Of a stretch of 64,000 nt of DNA, positions 12,169 through 21,794 are shown in pieces. Origin of the DNA: Luteimonas aestuarii (GTDB lineage: Bacteria > Pseudomonadota > Gammaproteobacteria > Xanthomonadales > Xanthomonadaceae). The DNA lies in assembly GCF_004357985.1 (NCBI RefSeq), contig NZ_SMTF01000001.1, forward strand, positions 248,001-312,000, given 5' to 3'. Every line of letters begins with the position of its first letter. The stretch's first letter is position 1. The notes below the pieces were generated by a model. That model worked only from the letters and a program-made list of their open reading frames with translations. It searched no databases and was not told the origin of the DNA. The translations under genes and the position numbers were made by a program.

Positions 12169-12575
12169 GCCGGCGCGATGGCCGCCAGCCCATGACCACC
12201 GCGGGGACGGGTTTCGATGAATTGCCCGAAACCGGCGATGATCGGTTTGGCACGATCAATCGCGTCGCGTACGGCGGCAATCGATAGCGATGCCTTGTGG
12301 CTGGCCGCACTGTCCCAGACCTCGGTGATCCAAATGCCCTCCGCGTCGGCGGTATCTTCCGCCACCACATAGGCCAGGCATCCGGGCATCCGCCCCGCGT
12401 TCTCCAGCAGGATCGCCAGCAACGCATCGCGCTGGCCCGGCACCGCCTTGATGTTGCCGATCAAACCAAACATGGAGGCTCCATTGCCCGAAGCGGGCAG
12501 GGTCGGAAACGCTGGCACGGACTGCATTGCCGCCATGGCGAAGACCGAAACGACGAAATCACGGCGCGTTGTCAC
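12165..12575 (-). CDS. Exported antibiotic-biosynthesis-monooxygenase-like protein
   Basis: About 136 residues. The chosen GTG (12575) gives [17 protein letters not shown], a twin-arginine-type leader. The mature part is an ABM/quinol-monooxygenase-like ferredoxin fold: [22 protein letters not shown], then [25 protein letters not shown] and ASHKASL. Such proteins oxidise quinols or degrade haem, but the substrate here cannot be read. A longer frame to 12659 lacks a ribosome site. It lies between recA and recX and overlaps recX by 4 bp, so it probably shares the SOS transcript. Confidence 0.75.
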   Translation of the reverse strand: MTTRRDFVVSVFAMAAMQSVPAFPTLPASGNGASMFGLIGNIKAVPGQRDALLAILLENAGRMPGCLAYVVAEDTADAEGIWITEVWDSAASHKASLSIAAVRDAIDRAKPIIAGFGQFIETRPRGGHGLAAIAPA

Positions 12576-12674
12576 CGCGCCTCCGGCAACGCAGGATGCT
12601 GCTGCCAAAACAGTACAACCCTCCCCGTCTCCGGAGAGGGTTGCAAGTGGAAACGCCATCCCTGGCCACGAAGA

Positions 12675-13712
<1,038 letters not shown>

Positions 13713-13872
13713 CTTCGTGATCCTTGTCATCGTGGGTTCGTGTTGGGTGCATCCTTGCAGGCGTCCATCGCACAGGCTGCGACGCGGGCGCCAGGTTCGA
13801 AACTAGTGGCGTGCCCGGCCGCGGCATGCCAGCCGATGCCGCCCGCGGCTGTCAGGGAACACCCCATCGCGA

Positions 13873-14511
13873 TCACCGGTTGGGCCTGACCAGTCCGCAG
13901 TACAGGCCCTCGATGGCGAACTCCTGGTCGGGTTGCACCTCGATGGGGGCGTAATCAGGGTTGCGCGGCAGCAGGCGGATGCGGTCCTTGCCGATCTTGA
14001 GCAGCTTCACGGTCACGGCATCGTCCACGCGCGCGACGACGATCTGCCCGCTGCGCGCCTCCCGGGTGCGATGCACGCCGATCAGGTCGCCTTCGAAGAT
14101 GCCTTCGTCGATCATCGAATCACCCTTGACCTTCAGCAGGTAGTCCGGCGCGGGCGAGAACAGCGCGCGGTCCATCAGCACCACCTGGTCGCTGCCGATG
14201 TCGGCGCCGATCGGCAGGCCCGCGGCCACCTGGCCCAGCACCGGCAATTGCAGCGTGTCGTCGTTGGCAGGCAGGGCGAGTTCGGACTGCGGCGGCAACA
14301 CCGGCTTCAGCAAGCGGATCCCGCGGGCGCGGCCAGGCACGCGCTCGATGGCGCCGGATGCCTCCAGCGCCTCGAGGTGGTACTGCGCCGCACGGACGCT
14401 ACTGAAGCCGAAGGCCCGGGCGATCTCGGCCTGCGAAGGCGGCATGCCCTCGGCCTCGATCCGTTCGGCGATCAGTTCGAGGATGGCCTGCTGGGTGTCG
14501 GTGATCTTCAT
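13873..14511 (-). CDS. lexA: SOS repressor LexA
   Basis: 212 residues. The N-terminal winged helix binds DNA (TDTQQAILELIAERIEAEG, with PPSQAEIARAFGFSS). The Ala-Gly cleavage site is in GQVAAGLP, the catalytic serine in KGDSMIDEG and the lysine in DAVTVKLLK. The start ATG lies 2 bp from the LexA operator, so the gene is autorepressed. recA follows downstream on the same strand. Confidence 0.97.
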   Translation of the reverse strand: MKITDTQQAILELIAERIEAEGMPPSQAEIARAFGFSSVRAAQYHLEALEASGAIERVPGRARGIRLLKPVLPPQSELALPANDDTLQLPVLGQVAAGLPIGADIGSDQVVLMDRALFSPAPDYLLKVKGDSMIDEGIFEGDLIGVHRTREARSGQIVVARVDDAVTVKLLKIGKDRIRLLPRNPDYAPIEVQPDQEFAIEGLYCGLVRPNR

Positions 14512-14513
14512 GG

Positions 14514-14532
14514 TTAGTAGTAATACTACTAA
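14514..14532 (-). promoter_or_regulatory. LexA box
   Basis: TTAGTAGTAATACTACTAA, a perfect 19-bp palindrome matching the LexA operator known from Xanthomonadales. It ends 2 bp before the lexA start codon and overlaps the stop codon of pncC, so bound LexA sits within the pncC-lexA junction. Confidence 0.95.
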
Positions 14533-15041
14533 CCCGCTGCCTCCGCAAGCCCTCGCAGCGCGCGGGCGACCGTCTGTCGACGAACGGCCTCCCGATCGCC
14601 CTCGAAATGGAACACGTCCGCCGAGGCATAGCCGCCGCGCCGCTTCCAGGCGATCCAGACGGTACCGACCGGCTTGTCGGGGGCACCGCCCCCGGGCCCG
14701 GCGATACCGGTTACCGCCACCGCGATGCTGGCGCCGGAGTGCACCAGCGCGCCGGACACCATTTCGATCGCCGTTTCGCGGCTGACCGCGCCATGCTCCT
14801 CGAGCGTTTGCGGACGTACGCCCAACATCGCCTGCTTGGCCTCGTAGCTGTAGACGGCCATGCCGCAGTCGAACCACTCGGACGATCCGGCGATATCGGT
14901 GACGACCTTCGCGATCCAGCCGCCGGTGCAGCTTTCGGCCGTGACCAGCATGTGGTGGCCGGCGCGCAGACGGATGCCCAGGTCATCGGCCAGCGTGCGG
15001 AGGTCGTCGTCGGTGGGGATGGCGTCGGGCATGCGCATCAT
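14529..15041 (-). CDS. pncC: Nicotinamide-nucleotide amidohydrolase (CinA C-terminal family)
   Basis: About 170 residues of the CinA_C family: MLVTAESCTGGWIAKVVTDIAGSS, AMLGVRPQTLEEHGAVS and VTGIAGPGGG with DKPVGTVWIAW. It deamidates NMN to nicotinic acid mononucleotide in the pyridine nucleotide salvage cycle. Several ATGs (15041, 15038, 15032) are possible and none has a strong ribosome site. Its position immediately before lexA is conserved in the order, and its stop codon lies inside the LexA box. Confidence 0.93.
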   Translation of the reverse strand: MMRMPDAIPTDDDLRTLADDLGIRLRAGHHMLVTAESCTGGWIAKVVTDIAGSSEWFDCGMAVYSYEAKQAMLGVRPQTLEEHGAVSRETAIEMVSGALVHSGASIAVAVTGIAGPGGGAPDKPVGTVWIAWKRRGGYASADVFHFEGDREAVRRQTVARALRGLAEAAG

Positions 15042-15104
15042 GGCGATCGTCGGGGCGCCCATTTGTACCCGAATCGCCCTCGCCTGTCGTGGCCGCCAAA
15101 AGCA

Positions 15105-15133
15105 AAGCCCGCGCATCAGGGATGCGCGGGCTT
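15105..15133 (-). terminator. Rho-independent terminator of the TonB receptor gene
   Basis: Perfect hairpin AAGCCCGCGCATC-AGG-GATGCGCGGGCTT, 16 bp past the receptor stop codon, followed on the minus strand by a short T-rich stretch (TTTTGG). Confidence 0.8.
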
Positions 15134-15148
15134 CGCTGGCAACGTGGA

Positions 15149-17740
15149 TCAGTAGCGGGTGCGGAAGGTGATGCCGTACATCCGCGGCGCGCCGAGGAAC
15201 GCGTTGTAGGTGTTGAACGGGTTGCCCGGCACTGGCGAGACGTTCTGCAGCGGGCCATCGAACCCGACCTGCACGTACTCGGTGTCGGTGATGTTGGTGC
15301 CCCACAGTTCGACCATCCAGCGACCATCGCCACGACCGAAGCCGAAGCGCGCGTTGAACACCGTATACGCCTTCTGGTGCTTCTCGACGTCGAGGTCGGA
15401 GCCGGTGTTGTAGGCCCCCATGTACTTGCCGCCGATGTTGAAGCGGCCGATCAGGTTGTCGGAGAAATCCCACTCGTACGTGGCCGCCAGCGAGCCCGAC
15501 CACTCAGGCACGAACGGCATCGTCGCGCCCGGCAGCTTGTACAGCGCGCCGGTGGGCTCGATGAAGTCCACGCCCGGGATGTTGCTGCCGAACTTGGTAT
15601 CGGCATACATCAGCCCGCCCTGCAGCATGAGGCCCATCACCGCCCGCGGCTGCCACAGGATCTCGGCGTCCAGTCCGGTCGAGGTGACCTTCGGGATCGA
15701 ACGCACCACGAAGCTGGTGCCGAGGAAGCTGTTGAGCTGGAAGTCCTCGTACTCCTGGTGGAACAGCGTGGCATTGAGCAGCAAGGTGCCATCCGCCCAG
15801 GTGGTCTTGGCACCCAACTCGTAGCTGTCGACGAACTCGCCACCGAACGACGTATCGTTGACCGGGATGATGCCTTGGCCATCGATCGACTGGCCGGTGG
15901 CGGACTGCACGCGGTCGAGGTTGAAGCCACCGCCCTTGTAGCCGCGCGCGGCCGAGGCGTAGGTCATCACGTTCTCGTTCCAGCGGTAAGCCGCCTTGAC
16001 CGTACCTGACCACTCCTTCTCTTCGCTTTCCTGGAAGGTATTGCGGCCGTTGTGCAGCGGGTTGGCCCAAGGCAGGCAGCCATAGCCGATGACCTGCGGA
16101 ATGACCTGGGGCAGCGCCGCCGCGGGCACGCCACGCGCGAGGAGCGCTGCCGCAATGCGCTGCTGGCCCACCGTGGGCTGCAGCATGGCGGCACAACCCG
16201 GGCTGCCGTTTGGATTGCTGTAGACCGAGGTCAGCTCCTTGTCCTCGCGGGTGTAGCGCAGGCCGAGGGTCAGGTCCAGCGCATCGGTGGCACGCCAGGT
16301 GTTGTTGGTGAACAGCGCAAGCGTCTTGGCATTCTGTTCGTAGCGGTCGTTGGCGCCAAAGCCGGCGAACACGGTGCCGAACGGACGCCCGGTGGCATCG
16401 GCGAGGAACGTCGGTGCATTCGGAAGCTGGCCAAGCGCCGGGTTGACCAGCGACAGCAGTGCGATCGACAGGTAAGGCTCGTAGTGCCGCCCGATGCGGT
16501 AGGTCTCGTTGCGGCGCAAGTCCTCGTCGGAATAGAACATGCCGACCATCCAGTCGAGGCGATCGGCCGAGCCGGTCAGGCGGAACTCCTGGCTGAAGGT
16601 CTTGAAGCCGGTGAACGACTCGTCCTCGTCGGCGTTGCGGTACAGGATGTCGGCGCCGCTGAAGTCGAAATCCAGGCCATTGATGGCCTGCCAGTCGCGA
16701 GAGGCGGTGATCGAGGTCAGCGTGGCGCCCCCCAGCCAGGACGCGTCCCAGTTGACCTCCATCGACACGCCCTTGTCCTTGATGTCCTGACTGGTCGGGC
16801 GGTTGCTGTAGGCCATGCGGTCGAACGGATCGTCGCCTGGGGCGGCGACCGCGGACGCATTGGGGCCAAGCTCGGCCCGGACCAGGCCGTTGAGGATCGC
16901 GCCGGTCGCGCCCACCACCGTCTGCACCGCCGTACAGCAGTTCTCCTCACGGCTGGTGTAGTCGGCCGAGAACACGATGTCGAGGTTGTCGCTCGGCTCG
17001 ATCAGCAGCTTGCCGCGCAGGGTGTGGAAGTTCTGGTCGTAATCGTCCGTTTCCTGGCGCGGGCCGGGGCCGGTGCGGACGTCCATCCAGCCATCGCGCT
17101 TGCGCTTGGCGGCGAAAACGTTGAACGCCATGTTGTCGCTGATGGCATCGTTGTAGCTGGCCGACACGCCCAGTGCGCCGTAGTTGCCGGCGGTGACCTC
17201 GGCCTCGGCGCTCTGCGAGTAGCTGGGACGACGGGTGACCACGTTGATCACGCCCGCCGAGGTGTTCTTGCCGAACACCGTGCCCTGCGGGCCCTTCAGC
17301 ACTTCGATGCGCTCCATCTGCCCGAGGTCGCCGAAACCAACGCTGTTGCGCGGGCGGTACACGCCATCGATGACCACGCCGACCGAGGATTCCAGGCCGA
17401 CGTTGTCGCCCACGGTGCCGATGCCGCGGATACGCGCGGTGGTGATGGCTTCGTTCTGGGTGCTGGTGACGGTCAGGCCCGGCACCAGGATCTGCATGTC
17501 CTTGATGTCGCGCACGCCGGTGTCCTGCAACAGGCGCTCATCAAGCGCGGTCACCGAGATCGGCACGTCCTGCATCTGTTCTTCGCGCTTCTGCGCAGTC
17601 ACCACCATCGTGGCGAGGGAACGGGGTTCTTCCTCCGAAGCGGAAGGGGCGTCCTGCGCGAGCGCAGGCAGGGTGAAGGAAGCGAGTGCCGCGAACACGG
17701 CGGTGGTCAGAACATTGCGCTGCGGGTGGCGAGAAGCCAT
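15149..17740 (-). CDS. TonB-dependent outer-membrane receptor
   Basis: 863 residues with a signal peptide (FAALASFTLPALAQ, cleavage near residue 28). A TonB-box-like stretch is followed by a plug with VVTAQKREEQMQDVPISVTAL, RGIGTVGDNVGLESSVGVVI and MERIEVLKGPQGTVFGKNT, then a 22-strand barrel ending in the aromatic RTRY typical of outer-membrane proteins. It belongs to the large xanthomonad/sphingomonad group of receptors whose ligands are mostly unknown (siderophores, glycans or aromatics). Monocistronic, with its own terminator. Confidence 0.93.
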   Translation of the reverse strand: MASRHPQRNVLTTAVFAALASFTLPALAQDAPSASEEEPRSLATMVVTAQKREEQMQDVPISVTALDERLLQDTGVRDIKDMQILVPGLTVTSTQNEAITTARIRGIGTVGDNVGLESSVGVVIDGVYRPRNSVGFGDLGQMERIEVLKGPQGTVFGKNTSAGVINVVTRRPSYSQSAEAEVTAGNYGALGVSASYNDAISDNMAFNVFAAKRKRDGWMDVRTGPGPRQETDDYDQNFHTLRGKLLIEPSDNLDIVFSADYTSREENCCTAVQTVVGATGAILNGLVRAELGPNASAVAAPGDDPFDRMAYSNRPTSQDIKDKGVSMEVNWDASWLGGATLTSITASRDWQAINGLDFDFSGADILYRNADEDESFTGFKTFSQEFRLTGSADRLDWMVGMFYSDEDLRRNETYRIGRHYEPYLSIALLSLVNPALGQLPNAPTFLADATGRPFGTVFAGFGANDRYEQNAKTLALFTNNTWRATDALDLTLGLRYTREDKELTSVYSNPNGSPGCAAMLQPTVGQQRIAAALLARGVPAAALPQVIPQVIGYGCLPWANPLHNGRNTFQESEEKEWSGTVKAAYRWNENVMTYASAARGYKGGGFNLDRVQSATGQSIDGQGIIPVNDTSFGGEFVDSYELGAKTTWADGTLLLNATLFHQEYEDFQLNSFLGTSFVVRSIPKVTSTGLDAEILWQPRAVMGLMLQGGLMYADTKFGSNIPGVDFIEPTGALYKLPGATMPFVPEWSGSLAATYEWDFSDNLIGRFNIGGKYMGAYNTGSDLDVEKHQKAYTVFNARFGFGRGDGRWMVELWGTNITDTEYVQVGFDGPLQNVSPVPGNPFNTYNAFLGAPRMYGITFRTRY

Positions 17741-18258
17741 GGTGTCCCCCTAACCTGAAGTGGTGGAAATGCAAGATCGTGGTTGGCGCGGTACGAGCAA
17801 ACGCCACCTCCCCCGCTCCCGGGGAGATGGGTGCGTGGCGTACCGGTCGGCGTGGGGGACTGACCGGGCACCATCGCGTTGGCATGACACAAAACCAACG
17901 AAAACCTAACACACTTTCCGGACGCATGCGTATGTGCCGGCGGTCATGCCCGACCTGGTCGTTGCTGCCCTGCAGCAGATTTGGGGTCGTCAGCCAGCCA
18001 GGTCAGGGCGCGGCGCACGCATCGCCCCGAATTGTCAGAATAGAGGGCTGATCCGACACCCTGCGACGCGCGCGGCACGACCTTGAAGACTCCCTCCCCC
18101 AAAGACGCCGGCGACGCTGCCCCGCGGGCCGAGCACACGCCTTTGATGAAGCACCATTGGCGTATGTTCAGATAACGCTCTTGTTTCCCCAGTTTTCCGC
18201 TGTTTTTGCGGCCTAGCGAATAATCGGGGACGCCCGTCGCAACACCATCGCAACAAGA
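17741..18258. other. Gap at the probable chromosome/element junction
   Basis: 518 bases without a supported gene. The first 200 bases must hold the promoter of the leftward receptor gene. A short minus-strand frame around 17944-18060 (ending DDPKSAAGQQRPGRA) looks gene-like in composition and could be a remnant. From 18259 on, every gene carries element-type regulatory signals, so the left boundary of the element probably lies here. I found no tRNA end or obvious att core. Confidence 0.45.
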
Positions 18259-19053
18259 TCAAGCCCGCCACGGCGTCCTGAAATCGGTGCCCACGGGGCA
18301 CTGTTGAGGCCCCTCGAACACGGGCATTGGCAATGACCACCACGCGCTCCAGTCGAGACGCGACGTGGACACGCTCCACTCCCAGGGGCGACGGCACACG
18401 AAGCCGACGCACTCCTCCGCAGGAGTGATGGCCAGAGGGTCCAAGCCCGGCCAAAGGGGCGGCAAGGGCTCGGGCACCACGGCCGCCACCCTCACCTCCT
18501 GTCCGGCCCCATAAGAACGAATGGCCAGAAGGCAGGGCGCCCGAAGCTCGACGTGGGGCATGTCCTTGAAGTCGGTCCAAGCCCCACCCCACCGCAAGCC
18601 GGCCGCCTGGGCCAGTTCCCCGTAGCGCTCGTAGCCCTGGCGAACGTGGTCGTTCTTGAGGTTCCAGCTGGGTCGCCCCCGCTTGTGGATGACCATGTCG
18701 GCGGCGAAGCCATGATTGTGGCAGCTCCTACCCGGGCCGACCTGGGTCACGCCCTTCTGGCTGGCCAGGAGTTCGGCCTGGCGCTCCTCCGACCGGTAGC
18801 CCTCGGCCAGACGCAGGTCATACCCCTCTTCTTTCATCTGCAGCTGGATCCGCTCCAGCTTGTCCCGAAGCTCAGGGTGGACGCCGTCCCACTGAGGGGC
18901 GTCCTTGTGCCGGTGGAACAGCCGCTTGAACAGACCGGGCTTCTTGCCATGGACGTCAGCGATTGAGTCGGTGGGAACGTGCGCGTGCGCCGGCACGGCA
19001 ACGGCGAACAACAGGAAAGACGCCAGCAGCGCTTTGGCGAGATTGAAAATCAT
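18259..19053 (-). CDS. Secreted peptidase M15-family peptidoglycan hydrolase
   Basis: 264 residues. A signal peptide (ALLASFLLFAVAVPAHAH) leads into a VanY/VanX-like M15 domain. The zinc ligands are seen in CHNHGFAADMVIH (His...Asp) and DMPHVEL (final His), and GYRSEERQAELLASQKG is the usual substrate-side helix. Such enzymes cut peptide stems of peptidoglycan and act as local lytic factors for secretion machines or as endolysins. The C-terminal 95 residues are Trp/Pro-rich and unrecognised. AAGGAGG lies 8 bases before the ATG. A GAGTAG-type operator covers this ribosome site, which links the gene to the element's regulon. Confidence 0.85.
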   Translation of the reverse strand: MIFNLAKALLASFLLFAVAVPAHAHVPTDSIADVHGKKPGLFKRLFHRHKDAPQWDGVHPELRDKLERIQLQMKEEGYDLRLAEGYRSEERQAELLASQKGVTQVGPGRSCHNHGFAADMVIHKRGRPSWNLKNDHVRQGYERYGELAQAAGLRWGGAWTDFKDMPHVELRAPCLLAIRSYGAGQEVRVAAVVPEPLPPLWPGLDPLAITPAEECVGFVCRRPWEWSVSTSRLDWSAWWSLPMPVFEGPQQCPVGTDFRTPWRA

Positions 19054-19085
19054 GAGTAGGCCTCCTTACTCATACGGGTCTACTC
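19054..19085 (-). promoter_or_regulatory. Element operator (GAGTAG type) over the peptidase start
   Basis: GAGTAG-gcctcc-TTACTC at 19054-19071 and a further CTACTC at 19080-19085. The operator abuts the start codon and covers the AAGGAGG ribosome site of the M15 gene. A candidate promoter lies just upstream on the minus strand: -35 TTGCGC (19111-19116), 16 bp, weak -10 TTTCAT (19089-19094). Confidence 0.7.
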
Positions 19086-19249
19086 TTCATGAAAAAGGAA
19101 AATCGGAAACGCGCAAGGACCCCTTGCGAATCTGAAAACCTTGTATAGAAAAGAAGAGGCAGGCCCCCTCCTTGCCTGCAGCTTCCCGGCTCGACGCGGT
19201 CTCCTGTCGGTTCCCCACGTCGGGTCGGGAGGTTCTTCATGCCCCCCCC

Positions 19250-19277
19250 TTGCGCGTTTCCCGCTGCGTGTTACTCG
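19250..19277 (+). promoter_or_regulatory. Promoter of the adhesin gene
   Basis: -35 TTGCGC (19250-19255), 16-bp spacer, -10 TACTCG (19272-19277). The same -35 and spacing recur across the element. The operator starts 1 bp after the -10. Confidence 0.65.
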
Positions 19278-19278
19278 T

Positions 19279-19296
19279 GAGTAGACACCCCTACTC
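19279..19296 (+). promoter_or_regulatory. Element operator, perfect copy
   Basis: GAGTAG-ACACCC-CTACTC, a perfect 6-6-6 palindrome at the expected transcription start of the adhesin gene. With the copy at 29795 this defines the consensus. Confidence 0.8.
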
Positions 19297-19316
19297 GTCT
19301 TGGAGGACACGCCACC

Positions 19317-21281
19317 ATGAAACGCTCACTCATTCACCTCGCGCTGCTCGCCTGCCTGTTCTCCGGAACGGCGATGGCGCAGGTCCAGGTCGGCAACAAC
19401 GCCAACGCGACCGCCCTCGAAACCACCGCCGTGGGCGACAGCGCCAATGCGGTCACGGACCTCTCAACGGCCATTGGTGCCCGAGCCATCGCGGATGGCG
19501 GCATGATCGACGGCACCCCGTGCGTAGGAGCCACTGCGGTGGGCAACGAAGCCACTTCCCAGGGCTGCAGCACCACCTCGGTGGGCCACATGAGCCACGC
19601 GAACGGGCCGAGTGCAACCGCAGTGGGTGCGAGAGCAGAATCGACGGGCGTTAACTCTTCTGCCTTTGGCGCAGGCGCTTCCGCCTCGAACAGCGGGACC
19701 GCCATCGGCTCCAACACCTCCGTGTCCGGGACCTTCGGCGCCGCCATTGGGTCTGGCGCTGCAGCTGCCGGTGCTCGCGGCACGGCCATTGGAGCGATGT
19801 CGAAGGCAGACGCCGACGGTTGCGTTGCTCTGGGCTCTTTCAGTGAATGCACGAATTCGGATGAGGTCAGCGTTGGCAACGTGGGATATGGCATCTATCG
19901 CCGCGTGACGAATCTCGCCAACGGGATCAACGACACCGACGCTGCCTCGGTGGGTCAACTCCGCTCAATGTCCGGGGCCATCGGCGGCGGGGCGGGCTTC
20001 GTCAACGGCGTGTTCGTCCCGCCGACCATCACCTTGTCCAGCGGCAACACCCACACCAACGTCACGGCCGCCATTTACGACCTGGACGGGCGCCTTCATA
20101 CCGTGGAGCAGAACCCGGGCGGTGGCTCGCAAGGCCCGGCCGGTCCAGCCGGTGCCAGCGCCTACGACGTGGCCGTTTCCAACGGCTTCACTGGAACGGA
20201 AACGGAGTGGCTGGTATCGCTGAAAGGCGACAAGGGAGAGCGTGGCGATGTGGGTTCGCAAGGGCCTGCCGGCGCCAACGGTCGGGACGGACAAGGCGAC
20301 GGAACCAACCCCTACTTCGTCGCCAACGGCAACAACGACGGGTCGGACAACGCGCAGGCAGACCAGCTCGGGGGTGTTGCGGCCGGCCGCAACGCGGCTT
20401 CCCGAGGCTTCGGTGACGTGGCTGTCGGTGAGGACGCCAACGCGGACTCAGGCCCTGATGGATCTGGGGCGGTCTCCATTGGTCCCCGCTCCAGCGCCGT
20501 GGGTGGTGGAACCACCTCCGTCGGCGACCAAGCCAATGCGCAAGACCGCGGTTCGGCCGCCTTCGGTATGGGCGCCAACGCACGTGATAGCAGCCTGGCC
20601 GCTGGCATGGGCGCTGCGTCCACCGGCCACGTCAGCACTGCTGTCGGCCCTCATGCGCAAGCATCGGGACGTGCCGCTGCGGCGTTCGGTAACAACGCCC
20701 AGGCGCAACAGGACAACGCCACTGCAGTCGGCTCTGCGACGGTAGCTCAGCGAAACGGCACCGCGGTGGGCGCCGGCTCAGCGGCTGGGGTGAACGGAAC
20801 GGCCATGGGCGTAAACGCCAGCGCCACGCACACCAACTCGGTGGCCATCGGCGCCAACACCCGCACCACGGGCGCCAACCAAGTGGCTATGGGTTACCGC
20901 CAGGTCACCCAGGTGGCCGACGGCCGAGTGGCGCAAGGCTCCACGGATGCCGTCAACGGTGGGCAGCTGTGGAACCTTCAGCAGTCGCTGGATGACCGGT
21001 GGGTTCAGATCGACCGTCGATTGGAACGGACCGACAAGCGTGTGGACGGTGTGTGCGCAATGGGCCAGGCCCAATCCCAAGTTGCAATGTCAGCAAGCGC
21101 GATCAACAAGCGTAACCGTTTGGCGATGGGCGCTGGCCACTGCGGCGGTCAGACCGCTCTTTCGCTTGGTTACGTGCGCGACTTGACCACTCCCGGCGGA
21201 TCGCCATCGGCTTTCTCGATTGGTGTCTCCTCGACTGGTAGCCAGACGTCAATCGGCGTGGGCTGGGCAATTGGTTGGTAA
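19317..21281 (+). CDS. Trimeric autotransporter adhesin (YadA-like) with collagen-like segment
   Basis: 654 residues. A signal peptide (LALLACLFSGTAMAQ) is followed by YadA-type head repeats with the pattern AxAxGxxS/A (for example TAVGNEATSQG, SAFGAGASA) in two blocks. Between them lies a collagen-like stretch, GPAGPAGASAYDV then KGDKGERGDVGSQGPAG. The C-terminus has the neck/stalk DAVNGGQLWNL and a YadA anchor ending in GVGWAIGW, which forms the trimeric outer-membrane barrel. It should be a surface fibre for adhesion or cell-cell contact. GGAGG precedes the ATG by 9 bases. Promoter and operator belong to the element set, and a terminator follows. Confidence 0.92.
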   Translation: MKRSLIHLALLACLFSGTAMAQVQVGNNANATALETTAVGDSANAVTDLSTAIGARAIADGGMIDGTPCVGATAVGNEATSQGCSTTSVGHMSHANGPSATAVGARAESTGVNSSAFGAGASASNSGTAIGSNTSVSGTFGAAIGSGAAAAGARGTAIGAMSKADADGCVALGSFSECTNSDEVSVGNVGYGIYRRVTNLANGINDTDAASVGQLRSMSGAIGGGAGFVNGVFVPPTITLSSGNTHTNVTAAIYDLDGRLHTVEQNPGGGSQGPAGPAGASAYDVAVSNGFTGTETEWLVSLKGDKGERGDVGSQGPAGANGRDGQGDGTNPYFVANGNNDGSDNAQADQLGGVAAGRNAASRGFGDVAVGEDANADSGPDGSGAVSIGPRSSAVGGGTTSVGDQANAQDRGSAAFGMGANARDSSLAAGMGAASTGHVSTAVGPHAQASGRAAAAFGNNAQAQQDNATAVGSATVAQRNGTAVGAGSAAGVNGTAMGVNASATHTNSVAIGANTRTTGANQVAMGYRQVTQVADGRVAQGSTDAVNGGQLWNLQQSLDDRWVQIDRRLERTDKRVDGVCAMGQAQSQVAMSASAINKRNRLAMGAGHCGGQTALSLGYVRDLTTPGGSPSAFSIGVSSTGSQTSIGVGWAIGW

Positions 21282-21307
21282 CTGAAAAGGAGGTGATCTG
21301 TCTCGGC

Positions 21308-21327
21308 AGGGGCCCTTCGGGGCCCTT
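21308..21327 (+). terminator. Terminator of the adhesin gene
   Basis: Hairpin AGGGGCCC-TTCG-GGGCCCTT with a UUCG tetraloop, 27 bp after the adhesin stop, followed by a T-rich TTGTTCGT. Confidence 0.7.
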
Positions 21328-21380
21328 GTTCGTGCACGCTGGAATTTAATTGAATTGCCATAATTTACAAGCACTTACAG

Positions 21381-21409
21381 TTGCATTCCGGGCCCGAGGG
21401 GCGTATAAT
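21381..21409 (+). promoter_or_regulatory. Sigma70-type promoter of the 51-residue gene
   Basis: -35 TTGCAT (21381-21386), 17-bp spacer, consensus -10 TATAAT (21404-21409). It is one of the few full TATAAT boxes in this GC-rich window and has no GAGTAG operator, so the downstream gene is probably constitutive. The leader to the ATG at 21576 is about 160 bases. Confidence 0.75.
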
Positions 21410-21575
21410 CGCCCCAAACAATTTCGCAGAGGGGTGTGGGTTCAATTCCCTACCCATCACGATGGTCGTAGCGCCGATAGCCGCCATCGCCTTGGCTCTC
21501 ACCAAGGGATGGTTCTTCAACCGCAACAGGAATGGTGACACCCGCAACAACGATGACAACACGGAGGAAAACGTC

Positions 21576-21731
21576 ATGAAGAAAGCAAACCGTTCGAGCA
21601 ATACAGGAAATGGCAACACCAGCAAAACACTCAAGAACGCAATCGGCGCGATTCTGAAAGTGGGATACGACACGACCGTTGGGATGGGAGCTGGTGCGCT
21701 CCTCCAGCAACACCAGGTCAGCGAACGGTGA
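21576..21731 (+). CDS. Small Gly/Asn-rich protein, function unknown
   Basis: A 51-residue product starting MKKANRSSNTGNG and ending GAGALLQQHQVSER. The ATG at 21576 has a strong GGAGG 8 bases upstream. The frame extends upstream to 21462 (MVVAPIAAIALALTKGWFF), but that start has no ribosome site. The middle (KNAIGAILKVGYDTTVGMGAG) could form a short amphipathic or membrane helix, as in small bacteriocin-like or toxin peptides; this is a guess. It has its own TATAAT promoter and terminator, so it is a stand-alone unit. Confidence 0.6.
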   Translation: MKKANRSSNTGNGNTSKTLKNAIGAILKVGYDTTVGMGAGALLQQHQVSER

Positions 21732-21759
21732 GCCCCGCTCCCTGCTGACCCACACGAAG

Positions 21760-21789
21760 AGCCCGGGACCAGCCCGGGCTTTTCTTTTG
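21760..21789 (+). terminator. Rho-independent terminator
   Basis: AGCCCGGG-ACCAG-CCCGGGCT followed by TTTCTTTT. It ends the 51-residue gene and lies just before the stop of the convergent ankyrin gene. Confidence 0.85.
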
Positions 21790-21794
21790 AGCGA

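Noticed and set aside
15105-15133. Riboswitch or attenuator near the TonB receptor
   Set aside because: The only structure is a simple hairpin after the stop codon, best explained as a terminator.
18157-18180. dif-like site ATTGGCGTATG-TTCAGA-TAACGCTCTTG near the junction
   Set aside because: The arms show only a weak inverted match (GCGTAT/ATAACGC) and poor agreement with known XerC/XerD arms. Not enough to call an attachment site.
21431-21460. tRNA T-arm-like sequence GTGGGTTCAATTCCCTAC, a possible tRNA 3' remnant
   Set aside because: No acceptor stem, anticodon arm or CCA can be fitted on either side, so it is probably chance.
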